Source: CAIVAT01 sp964387205 (GTDB lineage: Bacteria > Bacteroidota > Bacteroidia > Bacteroidales > FEN-979). From it: a DNA stretch of 23,792 nucleotides. The position numbers and the translations under genes were made by a program. The notes under the pieces were generated by a model that was given only the letters and a program-made list of their open reading frames with translations, searched no databases and had not been told where the DNA came from. Positions 14,841 through 23,180 of this stretch are shown here, one piece after another; the stretch's first letter is position 1, and each line of letters begins with the position of its first letter. The stretch is from assembly GCA_964387205.1 (NCBI GenBank), contig CAYLVY010000054.1, positions 1-23,792 of the forward strand. Direction: 5' to 3'.

Positions 14841-17800
14841 ATGAAACCATATTTATTCATTATCTTGTTCGCAGCGTCGCTCTCCTTCGGTGTTTCTGCT
14901 CAGCCGAACCCGAACAGCGCTGCCGGCGATACCGCCACCTATCCGTACTGGATCGAAATGATGCAGGACCCGGACGCCAACTTCTTTCAGACACAAAGAG
15001 CATTCAGGCTTTACTGGCAAGACAGGCCCATTACCAAAGGATGCGGTTGGAAAGTATTTAAACGCTGGGAATACATGATGGCGGGCAGGGTCAATCCCGA
15101 CGGCAGCAGGCCTGCCCCGGACGCCACTTTCAGGGAATTCGAACACTTTGTCAATGGTTCCCGTTCTGCAGCCGGCAACTGGGTCAACCTGGGACCTTCC
15201 CTGATCCCTAATCCCGGGCCTGCCGGTTACCTCGGTCTGGGACGCCTTAACGTCATTGCTTTCCACCCCACCGATCCCAATACGCTTTTTGCGGGAGCCC
15301 CTTCGGGTGGATTGTGGATCTCGAATGATGCCGGACTTAGTTGGGTCTCCCATACCGATACCATGCCTACCCTGGGTATCTCGGCCATCGTGGTGGACCA
15401 TTCCAATCCCCAGGTAGTATTGATGGGCACCGGCGACCGTGATGCCGGGGATGCCCCGGGAATGGGCATATTTAAAAGCCTCGACGGGGGAATCTCCTGG
15501 GCCCCGTCCAAAACAGGAATGGATAATAAAACCGTGGGAAAAATCATCCAGCATCCGGTCAACGCTGCCATCTTCCTGGCCGCTACCAGCGGTGGGGTCT
15601 ACAAAACAACGAACAGTGGGGCCAACTGGCAAAATGTGAAGTCAGGCAATTTCAAAGACATCTGCTTTAAACCGGGTAACCCCGATATCGTGTATGCTGC
15701 ATCCGGGGCCGATTTCTACCGGTCTTCCAATAATGGCAGCAGCTTTGTACAAATCTCGGCAGGGCTGACAGGCGGCCAGCGCGGGGTGATTGCCGTCACG
15801 CCGGCCAATCCCGATTATGTGTATTTCATGCAATCGGACGGCAGCAGCGGATTCAAAGGGTTGTACCGTTCTACCGACAGCGGGCTGACCTTTTCCACCC
15901 GTTCCACCGGTCCCAATATCATGGACTGGTCATGTGATGGCAGCGGATCCGGAGGACAGGCCTGGTACGACCTGGCCCTTACCGCCGATCCGGTCAACCC
16001 CGAGATCATCTTCGCCGGAGGGGTAAATGTCTGGAAATCATCCGACGGAGGAACATCCTGGGCAATCAACTCGCATTGGTACGGCGGTTGCAACGTACCC
16101 GCAGTGCATGCCGATTGCCACTGGCTCGGATATAACCCCATCAATAATACCCTCTATGCCGGAAATGACGGCGGTATCTATTTCACTACCAATGGCGGAA
16201 CTACCTGGACCGACCGTACCGAAGGTATGACGATCGGCCAGATTTATAAGATCGGCCAGTCGCAGACCGTTAAAGATAAGGTTATCAACGGTTTTCAGGA
16301 TAACGGAACCTATACACATAATGCGGACGGGTGGTATGCCACCGGTGGTGGCGACGGCATGGAGTGCGCTGTTGATTATGAAAATGCAGCCTATACCTAT
16401 CATACGATATACTATGGTGATATTTTCCGGAAAATCAACAACTCAGGCGAGGTAAAAATCGCCGGAGAAGGAACTAACGGCATAACCGAGGGCGGCGCCT
16501 GGGTCACCCCGTTCATCCTGAATAAAGCAGATCATAAAGGGATGTTCGTAGGATATAAAAACATCTGGAGATCCACCAACGTGATCAACAACCCGGTCTA
16601 TTGGACCAAAATATCGAACAGCCTCGCAGGATCCAACTCAGCCGAAATGGCAGACCTTGAACAGTCCACCGCCAATCCGAATATCCTGTATGCTTCAAGG
16701 GGTGACAGCAAATTTTTCAGGAGCGACAACTGCCTTTCCTCCAACCCGGAATGGACCAATATCTCCTCCAATCTGCCTGTTTCAGGTACATGCAGCGACA
16801 TCACCACCCATCCGACCGATGAAAACATCGTCTACATCACCCTGAATAAAAACGTCTATAAATCCACCAACAAAGGACAATCCTGGACCAATATTACCGG
16901 AAACCTTCCTTCCATCAACCTGAATGCCATTATCTATTATAAAAACGCTCAGGAAGGCCTTTATGTTGGTTCTGATGCCGGAGTTTATTACAAGGATGCC
17001 GGTATGACCAACTGGATCCATTTCAGCAACGGACTTCCGGCCAACGGCAGGATCACTGAGCTGGACATCTATTACGACAATGATTCCATCTCCGCAGATG
17101 TGATCAGGGCATCCACTTACGGACGGGGTCTTTGGGGAAGCGATATGTACCACGCCTCACCACAGGCCGATTTCACCACCGCCAACACCACGATCCCTGT
17201 CGGTTGTCCCATCGCTTTTACCGATCTATCCACCGGTATTCCTACCTCGTTCCTGTGGACTTTCGCGGGCGCCACCCCCTCCTCTTCCACACTGAAAGAT
17301 CCTGTCGATATTACCTATCCCGCTCCCGGATCATATGAAGTGAAGCTTAAGGTCTGGAACGAATTCGGCGTTGATTCCATCACGAAAAGCGCTTATATCA
17401 ATGTCAGCAATACTATTATGCCCGGTGCAGCGTTTTCGGCCGACAAGGCAGTGGTTTGCAATAATGACGTCGTAAGGTTCACCGATGAGTCCACCGGCTG
17501 CCCCATCACATGGAACTGGGAGTTCAGTCCCGCAAACGCCCAGTTCATGGAAGGAACAAGTGCCGCAAGTCAAAACCCCGTTGTGAAATTTACCGTACCG
17601 GGCGAATATGAGGTTAAACTTACTGCAATAAATGGTGTCGGCCCCTCTACGGTCGTGAAGACCAATTTCATCCGTCAGGGTGGATATAACCTACCCTTTG
17701 TGGAGGACTTCTCCGAAGGAATGGGCACCCATCACTGGGAAGTAAAGAATCCCGACCAGCTTATCACATGGGATACTATCACCGTTGCCGGAGCGCTGGA

Positions 17801-18506
17801 TGGTACCAAGTCGGTGTGGATGAACTTCTTCAATTATAATGCTGTCGCCCGGCGCGATCAGTTGATCAGTCCGGTAATCGACCTGACCGGATATTCCACG
17901 GCCAGCCTCTCCTTCCGTCACGCTTATGAACAAAGGGTCAGAAAAGACTCTCTGATCATTTATGTTTCCATCAATTGCGGACAAACATGGAAAAGGATCT
18001 GGGGAATGGGGCCCAATGGTACGCCGAATGTTTTCGTCACCCATCCGCCCACCAATAATGCATTTATCCCCCAGTCGTCCGAGGACTGGTGCGGAGGAAG
18101 TTACGGCGTCGGATGTTATACCATCGATCTCAGCCCCTATGCCGGTGCAGCGAATTTCAAAGTGATGTTTGAATCCTACAATTATTATGGCAACAATCTG
18201 TTCCTGAATAATATCAGCATCAGTGGACCGGTTTCAGTTGAGGAGATCCGGACCATCCATCCCAGGATGGGCATCACACCCAATCCATCCGGCGGAACCT
18301 TTGACGTGAAAGTGGAAGGCTGCAGCAGCGATTACACTATCACCATCATCGATATAACCGGAAAGACCATCATGAAACGCGGCATGGACGCCGGCCAACA
18401 TGATTGTCAGCAACGCATCACACTTCCGCAACTCCGGAAAGGATTGTACCTTGTGAAATATTCGGGAAGCAACGGGGTGTTGACGGAGAAACTGATCATC
18501 GAATAA
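14841..18506 (+). CDS. Secreted BNR/sortilin-repeat protein with two PKD domains and T9SS sorting tail
   Basis: From ATG 14841 the protein has 1221 residues; an in-frame TTG at 14814 would only add nine residues before the signal peptide. Residues 1-20 are a signal peptide (SFGVSAQ cleavage). From about 130 to 760 there are many copies of a beta-propeller repeat of the type S.DGG.SW....: SNDAGLSWVSH, SLDGGISWAPS, TTNSGANWQNV, SSDGGTSWAIN, TTNGGTTWTDR, STNKGQSWTNI. PKD domains lie at about 771-856 and 862-949, each with a W.F/W.W core. A jelly-roll-like region (about 952-1130) has LPFVEDFSEGM and LISPVIDLTGY. The last 78 residues (from ITPNPSGGTFDV, with ITGKTI and LRKGLYLVKY) are a type A T9SS sorting domain. 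It should be exported by Sec, moved across the outer membrane by T9SS, and be surface-attached or released. A glycan- or protein-binding/degrading role is possible; no catalytic motif is evident. Confidence 0.9.
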   Translation: MKPYLFIILFAASLSFGVSAQPNPNSAAGDTATYPYWIEMMQDPDANFFQTQRAFRLYWQDRPITKGCGWKVFKRWEYMMAGRVNPDGSRPAPDATFREFEHFVNGSRSAAGNWVNLGPSLIPNPGPAGYLGLGRLNVIAFHPTDPNTLFAGAPSGGLWISNDAGLSWVSHTDTMPTLGISAIVVDHSNPQVVLMGTGDRDAGDAPGMGIFKSLDGGISWAPSKTGMDNKTVGKIIQHPVNAAIFLAATSGGVYKTTNSGANWQNVKSGNFKDICFKPGNPDIVYAASGADFYRSSNNGSSFVQISAGLTGGQRGVIAVTPANPDYVYFMQSDGSSGFKGLYRSTDSGLTFSTRSTGPNIMDWSCDGSGSGGQAWYDLALTADPVNPEIIFAGGVNVWKSSDGGTSWAINSHWYGGCNVPAVHADCHWLGYNPINNTLYAGNDGGIYFTTNGGTTWTDRTEGMTIGQIYKIGQSQTVKDKVINGFQDNGTYTHNADGWYATGGGDGMECAVDYENAAYTYHTIYYGDIFRKINNSGEVKIAGEGTNGITEGGAWVTPFILNKADHKGMFVGYKNIWRSTNVINNPVYWTKISNSLAGSNSAEMADLEQSTANPNILYASRGDSKFFRSDNCLSSNPEWTNISSNLPVSGTCSDITTHPTDENIVYITLNKNVYKSTNKGQSWTNITGNLPSINLNAIIYYKNAQEGLYVGSDAGVYYKDAGMTNWIHFSNGLPANGRITELDIYYDNDSISADVIRASTYGRGLWGSDMYHASPQADFTTANTTIPVGCPIAFTDLSTGIPTSFLWTFAGATPSSSTLKDPVDITYPAPGSYEVKLKVWNEFGVDSITKSAYINVSNTIMPGAAFSADKAVVCNNDVVRFTDESTGCPITWNWEFSPANAQFMEGTSAASQNPVVKFTVPGEYEVKLTAINGVGPSTVVKTNFIRQGGYNLPFVEDFSEGMGTHHWEVKNPDQLITWDTITVAGALDGTKSVWMNFFNYNAVARRDQLISPVIDLTGYSTASLSFRHAYEQRVRKDSLIIYVSINCGQTWKRIWGMGPNGTPNVFVTHPPTNNAFIPQSSEDWCGGSYGVGCYTIDLSPYAGAANFKVMFESYNYYGNNLFLNNISISGPVSVEEIRTIHPRMGITPNPSGGTFDVKVEGCSSDYTITIIDITGKTIMKRGMDAGQHDCQQRITLPQLRKGLYLVKYSGSNGVLTEKLIIE

Positions 18507-18513
18507 AGGAAGT

Positions 18514-21015
18514 ATGTTTAAAAGATGGCTGATCGCAGGAATATGGCTATTCCTGCCATGGTTCGGTTTTTCTCAGGGTTGGCGCCCCGGCGAGATGGAA
18601 GTGAAGATCAGGATTGCCCATCCTGACGACCACCTCAGGCTCCGGAAAATCACCGGAAACATTGAGATGGCCGCCAGCGATGGTTCTTTCGCAAGGGCTT
18701 ATGTCACCCCTGATGAGTATTCACTCCTGTTGCAGACCGGTCTGACCGCCGCAATAGTGATCCCTGACCTTAACCGGCATTATTTTAATTTCTGGGACAA
18801 TCCGCTCGTCCCGCCGGGATATTATTCTTATGAACAGATCATCTCGATTGCCGACAGCCTGGCGACCCATTTTCCTTCGATCTGCAAAAAGGAAGTATGG
18901 GGTAATTCTGTGGCAGGCCGCCAGTTAGCAGTGCTGAAGATCAGCGATAATGCGGGTATCAACGAGGGAGAACCTGAGATCATGTTCGATGGGGGAATCC
19001 ACGGGGATGAGGTAGGTGGATCGCAGAACCTGATCATGTTTGCCCGTGAATTGTGTAAAAGCTACGGCTCCGATGTCACCATCACTGAGCTGATCGATTC
19101 CCGTGAGATATACCTGTTCCTGATGGTCAATCCCGACGGACGGGTTTCGATGTCGCGTTATAACCAGAATGGAGTAGATTGTAACCGCGACAATGGATAC
19201 ATGTGGGATGGAGAAGGTTTCAGCCCATCGGCTGTCTCCCAGCCGGAGACCCGGGCGCTGCGCAACGGGTTGCTCGAACACAATTTCACCAGTTATACCA
19301 ATTTTCACAGCGGAATTGAGATCATCTCCTGCCCATGGAGTTATCGTCCCCAGGCCCCCAGGGATTACGAACACATCCAGCTCCTCGCTGCCTCATACAG
19401 CAGTACATCCGGTTACGCCGGCGGACTGGTCTATGGACAGGGATACAATATCATGTACCCGATCAACGGGAGTACCAAGGATTTTCAATATGGAAGCCTG
19501 GGCAACGTCGGTTGGTCCATCGAGATCTCCACCGATAAACAACCCCCATCTTCCCAGATCCAGTATTTTTATAATGTCAATAAACCGGCCATGCTGGAGA
19601 TCATCCGCCAATGCGGATGGGGAATTTCCGGTATGGTCACCGATTCCCTGACCGGTTCCCCCCTGCAGGCCACCATTTGGATCAACAATTTTTTTCCCGT
19701 TTATACCGATCCTGTCGTCGGAGATTACCATAAATTTCTGGCCCCTGGCACTATTTCGGTGACCGTAACCGCCAACGGATATCAGCAGAAAACTTTGCCC
19801 GGGGTTGTGGTCCCGTCGCAAGGCACAGCCACCGCTAACTTCCAGATGGTACCCGACACAGGATGGTACGCCACTAAAGTTATCAGCTGCAGGATCCCCA
19901 ATAATAATCCCGGAGATGAAGGAAATACCCCCGGATGCGTAGGCAAACCCGACGGAATTCCATATGCCGTTGGCAAGAACGGATGGATCATCCTTGATAT
20001 GGGAGATACCCTTTACAATGGCACCGGGGAAGATTTTCGTGTATTCCAGTCGGGCACAACCAACAAAAGCTTCACCGTTTCGGGCAGCCTGCTGATGGAT
20101 GGGCCTTTCACCACAATCGGTACCGGGACGGGATCCACCAGTTTCGACCTCCCTGTTTCACTGCCGAAAGTAAAGTATCTCTATCTCAAAGACAATGGTA
20201 ACGGATCCTCCTCGGGAATTGGCGCAGGTTATAACCTTGATGCCATTTCCATGCTGACAGGCCCGTTAAAGGCATCATTTTCCGCCAGCAACACATCCCC
20301 CTGTTCCGGGACAGAAGTCAATTTCACCGATGTGTCCGGTGGTAACCCCGTTTCCTGGAGTTGGTCTTTCCCGGGAGGGACACCCTCTTCCTCTGCAATG
20401 CAGCATCCCACAGGAATCCGGTACGACCAACCCGGCGCCTATCCCGTAAGCCTCACCATATCCAATGGCACCTCGGGCGTGACCACGACGAAGGAGGACT
20501 TTATCCAGGTGATCAGTGCTCCGGAAGTATTCCTTGGTCAAGACACTGTGGTTTGCGACTATGATCAGGTCACACTGGACGCCGGTAATTCCGGCGCATC
20601 TTATCTGTGGTCTACAGGCCAGACCACCCCTTCCATCACCGTGGATTCAACCGGAACAGGTTATGGAACAGTTGCTTTCTGGGTTCTGGTTACCGCTGCC
20701 AACGGTTGCGGAGGAAGTGATACCATACATATTACCTGGGATAATTGTACCGGGATTGAACGACCTGTTGGCCAGCCAATGACCATGATCACACCCAATC
20801 CCGCAGGAGAACAGATAAAACTCAGTTTCCGCGAATGGAGACAGGGATATTGGAAAATTACTAATATTCAAGGCATTACAGTTACGCAGGGAATAATTCC
20901 ACCGGATAACCATCCCGTTGTACTGGGGTGCGATACTTTTCCTGCAGGCATATATTTCCTCAAAGCTGAAAATCCTTCGTTCCGGATGATCAGAAAAATT
21001 ATCATCAGCCACTGA
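18514..21015 (+). CDS. Secreted M14 zinc carboxypeptidase with PKD domain and T9SS sorting tail
   Basis: The 833-residue protein begins with a signal peptide (about 1-20, ending GFSQ). The peptidase domain (about 100-365) has the zinc ligands His163 and Glu166 in GGIHGDEVGG and His265 in YTNFHSGIEI, substrate-binding NPDGR (206-210) and CNRDNGY (223-229), and the catalytic Glu337 in GWSIEIST. All expected M14 catalytic residues are present. A carboxypeptidase-regulatory-like beta domain follows (370-447, ISGMVTDSLTGSPL). After it come a discoidin-like region (450-585), a PKD domain (588-668), a further Ig-like segment (670-745) and the T9SS tail (757-833, ITPNPAGEQIKLSF). It should cleave C-terminal residues from proteins or peptides outside the cell. 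It starts 7 bases after the BNR gene behind AGGAAGT, so the two cargo genes are very probably one operon. Confidence 0.93.
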   Translation: MFKRWLIAGIWLFLPWFGFSQGWRPGEMEVKIRIAHPDDHLRLRKITGNIEMAASDGSFARAYVTPDEYSLLLQTGLTAAIVIPDLNRHYFNFWDNPLVPPGYYSYEQIISIADSLATHFPSICKKEVWGNSVAGRQLAVLKISDNAGINEGEPEIMFDGGIHGDEVGGSQNLIMFARELCKSYGSDVTITELIDSREIYLFLMVNPDGRVSMSRYNQNGVDCNRDNGYMWDGEGFSPSAVSQPETRALRNGLLEHNFTSYTNFHSGIEIISCPWSYRPQAPRDYEHIQLLAASYSSTSGYAGGLVYGQGYNIMYPINGSTKDFQYGSLGNVGWSIEISTDKQPPSSQIQYFYNVNKPAMLEIIRQCGWGISGMVTDSLTGSPLQATIWINNFFPVYTDPVVGDYHKFLAPGTISVTVTANGYQQKTLPGVVVPSQGTATANFQMVPDTGWYATKVISCRIPNNNPGDEGNTPGCVGKPDGIPYAVGKNGWIILDMGDTLYNGTGEDFRVFQSGTTNKSFTVSGSLLMDGPFTTIGTGTGSTSFDLPVSLPKVKYLYLKDNGNGSSSGIGAGYNLDAISMLTGPLKASFSASNTSPCSGTEVNFTDVSGGNPVSWSWSFPGGTPSSSAMQHPTGIRYDQPGAYPVSLTISNGTSGVTTTKEDFIQVISAPEVFLGQDTVVCDYDQVTLDAGNSGASYLWSTGQTTPSITVDSTGTGYGTVAFWVLVTAANGCGGSDTIHITWDNCTGIERPVGQPMTMITPNPAGEQIKLSFREWRQGYWKITNIQGITVTQGIIPPDNHPVVLGCDTFPAGIYFLKAENPSFRMIRKIIISH

Positions 21016-21046
21016 CAGATTATAGTTTCTGCAAAAGTGCCAGGCG

Positions 21047-21751
21047 ATGCAACTGTTTTACATACCCGATATCCAAGGAAGTCAGATCGTATTCGACAGA
21101 GAGGAATCCAGGCATTGTGTCAGGGTATTGCGTTACCGGGAGGGGGATCATGTGCAGTTGACCGATGGGAAAGGTACCATGTTTACAGGTTTATTGGTCT
21201 CAGCCCAGCCCGATCGTTGTGAGGTGGAGGTAATCAGGCAGGAATATCATCGATCAGGAACAGCCCCGCTGCATCTTGCTGTTGCCCCTCCGAAAAACCC
21301 TGACCGCTTCGGATGGTTTCTGGAAAAAGCTACTGAAATTGGCGTGGACGAAATCACTCCTTTGCTGTGTGACCGTTCAGAGCGAACCACACTGAGAATC
21401 CCCCGGTTCGAAAAAGTAATGATTGCTGCCATGAAGCAATCACTAAGGTGCCGGTTGCCAAAACTGAATGAACCGGTTGAATTCCGTACCTTTGTCCGAC
21501 AGAGTCATCCAGGACAGCGATTCATCGCCTGGTGTGAAAGTGGCCGGGAAACGGGCCTGTTCCGGATGCTGAAACCGGATAACGCCATCATGGTGGCCAT
21601 CGGGCCCGAGGGGGATTTCACCCCCGGTGAGGTCTCCGCAGCCGCTGAAAATGGGTTTATTCCGGTAAGCCTTGGAAACTCCCGCCTTCGGACAGAAACT
21701 GCCGGTGTCCTGGTATGTTGCGGGGTGAGGTTGATCCATGAAGGAGTATAA
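21047..21751 (+). CDS. rsmE: 16S rRNA (uracil1498-N3)-methyltransferase
   Basis: The 234-residue protein has the RsmE layout: an N-terminal PUA-like RNA-binding part (ESRHCVRVLRYREGDHVQLTDGKG, spanning 20-43) and a C-terminal SPOUT methyltransferase domain with the trefoil knot. The knot motifs AIGPEGDFTPGE (184-195) and SLGNSRLRTETAG (208-220) bind SAM. The QSLRCRLPKL segment (131-140) matches the family's K-Q-S-x-R block. It methylates U1498 (E. coli numbering) in the 30S decoding region. The length is usual for the family. The ATG at 21047 is 31 bases after the carboxypeptidase stop, and the DUF4159 gene follows after 9 bases. Confidence 0.95.
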   Translation: MQLFYIPDIQGSQIVFDREESRHCVRVLRYREGDHVQLTDGKGTMFTGLLVSAQPDRCEVEVIRQEYHRSGTAPLHLAVAPPKNPDRFGWFLEKATEIGVDEITPLLCDRSERTTLRIPRFEKVMIAAMKQSLRCRLPKLNEPVEFRTFVRQSHPGQRFIAWCESGRETGLFRMLKPDNAIMVAIGPEGDFTPGEVSAAAENGFIPVSLGNSRLRTETAGVLVCCGVRLIHEGV

Positions 21752-21760
21752 GGCAGAAAC

Positions 21761-22468
21761 ATGAACCGACAACGAATACCGATGAAATCCGACTTAAAAT
21801 ATATCACCCTCACTGTTCTCCTGACCCTGTTGATCGGGGTTCAGCCCGAAACATGCGCTTCCGGACCACCCTCCTTCAGGATCGGTTTGCTGAAATATTC
21901 CGGCGGAGGCGACTGGTACGCCAATCCTACCTCCTTGCCGAATCTTGTAAAATTCACCAACCGGACCCTGATGACCAATATCAGTGAAGACATTGCCACC
22001 GTGGACGCGGGAAGTGCGGAGATATTCAATTATCCTTTCCTGCACATGACCGGCCATGGCAATGTGATATTTTCCGATCAGGAGGTCAGCAACCTGAGAA
22101 CCTACCTGATCGCCGGCGGCTTTTTACATATCGACGATAATTACGGAATGGATAAGTTTATCCGGCCACAACTGAAACGGCTCTTCCCTGAACTTGACCT
22201 GGTAGAGCTTTCCTTCGACCATCCCATCTACCACCAGAAGCATAAGTTTCCAAACGGCCTGCCTAAAATTCATCAGCATGACAATAAGCCGCCACAGGGT
22301 TTTGGGCTGATTTACGAAGGAAGGCTGATCCTGTTTTACACGTATGAGTGTGATTTGGGCGATGGTTGGGAAGATCAGTCGGTACATGGCAATTCGGAAG
22401 AAACACGATTGAAAGCATTGCAAATGGGTTCAAATATTCTTGAATATGTCTTCAAAGGAAAATGGTGA
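21761..22468 (+). CDS. DUF4159 domain protein, secreted
   Basis: The 235-residue product has an N-terminal signal peptide; ATG 21782 is an alternative start that gives a cleaner signal. The mature part is a single DUF4159 domain: RIGLLKYSGGGDWY, FLHMTGHGNVIFSDQEV, LRTYLIAGGFLHIDDNYG, FDHPIYHQKHKFPNGLPKIH and ECDLGDGWED. The fold of this family resembles class I glutamine-amidotransferase/ThuA-like domains, but no enzymatic activity is established. Its place is the periplasm or outer face. The gene overlaps the HdrC-like gene by 23 bases, so the two are translated together, although their products appear to lie on opposite sides of the inner membrane. Confidence 0.87.
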   Translation: MNRQRIPMKSDLKYITLTVLLTLLIGVQPETCASGPPSFRIGLLKYSGGGDWYANPTSLPNLVKFTNRTLMTNISEDIATVDAGSAEIFNYPFLHMTGHGNVIFSDQEVSNLRTYLIAGGFLHIDDNYGMDKFIRPQLKRLFPELDLVELSFDHPIYHQKHKFPNGLPKIHQHDNKPPQGFGLIYEGRLILFYTYECDLGDGWEDQSVHGNSEETRLKALQMGSNILEYVFKGKW

Positions 22469-23180
22469 TCTTTACTCCTTGCTGGCGCGCGATGTGCGCT
22501 TCACCGAAGGGCTGAAAGCCTGCCTGAACTGCGGTACCTGCACGGCCATCTGTCCCGCTGCGGAGTTTTATGATTATCAGCCCCGTAAGATTGTCGACAC
22601 ATTGCAATCAAGGGACAATGCACAGATCGAAGCATTGCTGAAAAGCGATACGATCTGGTACTGTGGCGAATGCATGTCCTGCGTCACCCGGTGTCCGCGC
22701 GGAAATGCACCCGGGATGCTGATCACGGTGTTACGATCGGTTTCCCAGGAGTTGGGATATTTCACCTGCTCGGAAAAAGGCAGGCAGCAGCTCGCGGTCA
22801 AACGTACGGTAGGCGATTGGATATTGAAATATGGATACTGTCTGTATCCCTCTGAAATTTTACCCGACCGGCATCCGGAGCAAGGGCCGGTTTGGGAGTG
22901 GGAACATGAGCATCTGCCCGAGGTGATGGAACGGCTGGGCGCTAACTATCAGAAGACTGGCCCGGGCATTCTCAGGAATATTCCGCAAGAGGACCTTGAC
23001 GAGATCAAACGGATATTTGATGAAACCGGAGGAACGGAGCGATTCAGGAAGATCGAATCATCTTCTGAAGAAAAGGCTGCCGAGATGGGCATGTCATTCA
23101 ATGAAACCACCGATTGCGAATATTTCCGGCACGTTTACACTTTCATCGGCAAACATCACACTCCGAACCATGAAGATTGA
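22446..23180 (+). CDS. HdrC-like 4Fe-4S protein (heterodisulfide reductase subunit C family)
   Basis: From ATG 22446 the protein has 244 residues; a TTG six bases upstream is less likely. It carries two complete ferredoxin-type 4Fe-4S motifs: C26-x2-C29-x2-C32-x3-C36-P and C73-x2-C76-x2-C79-x3-C83-P, as in HdrC and related electron-transfer subunits. The C-terminal half (100-244) is helical and charged. There is no signal peptide, so it should be cytoplasmic. HdrC passes electrons between a flavin or quinone partner and the HdrB subunit; in non-methanogens such pairs belong to flavin-based or quinone-linked redox complexes. It overlaps the preceding gene by 23 bases and the HdrB-like gene by 11, so the pair is translationally coupled. 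No HdrA-like gene is in the window. Confidence 0.9.
   Translation: MSSKENGDLYSLLARDVRFTEGLKACLNCGTCTAICPAAEFYDYQPRKIVDTLQSRDNAQIEALLKSDTIWYCGECMSCVTRCPRGNAPGMLITVLRSVSQELGYFTCSEKGRQQLAVKRTVGDWILKYGYCLYPSEILPDRHPEQGPVWEWEHEHLPEVMERLGANYQKTGPGILRNIPQEDLDEIKRIFDETGGTERFRKIESSSEEKAAEMGMSFNETTDCEYFRHVYTFIGKHHTPNHED

Noticed and set aside
14853..15632. A 259-codon minus-strand frame opposite the BNR gene
   Set aside because: It is antisense to signal-peptide and beta-propeller coding sequence; Gly/Arg/Val-rich composition indicates a shadow.
14841..18506. The BNR protein as a sialidase
   Set aside because: The repeats carry Asp-box-like SxDGGxSW turns, but I cannot find the sialidase arginine triad or FRIP motif; the sortilin/VPS10-like propeller description fits better.
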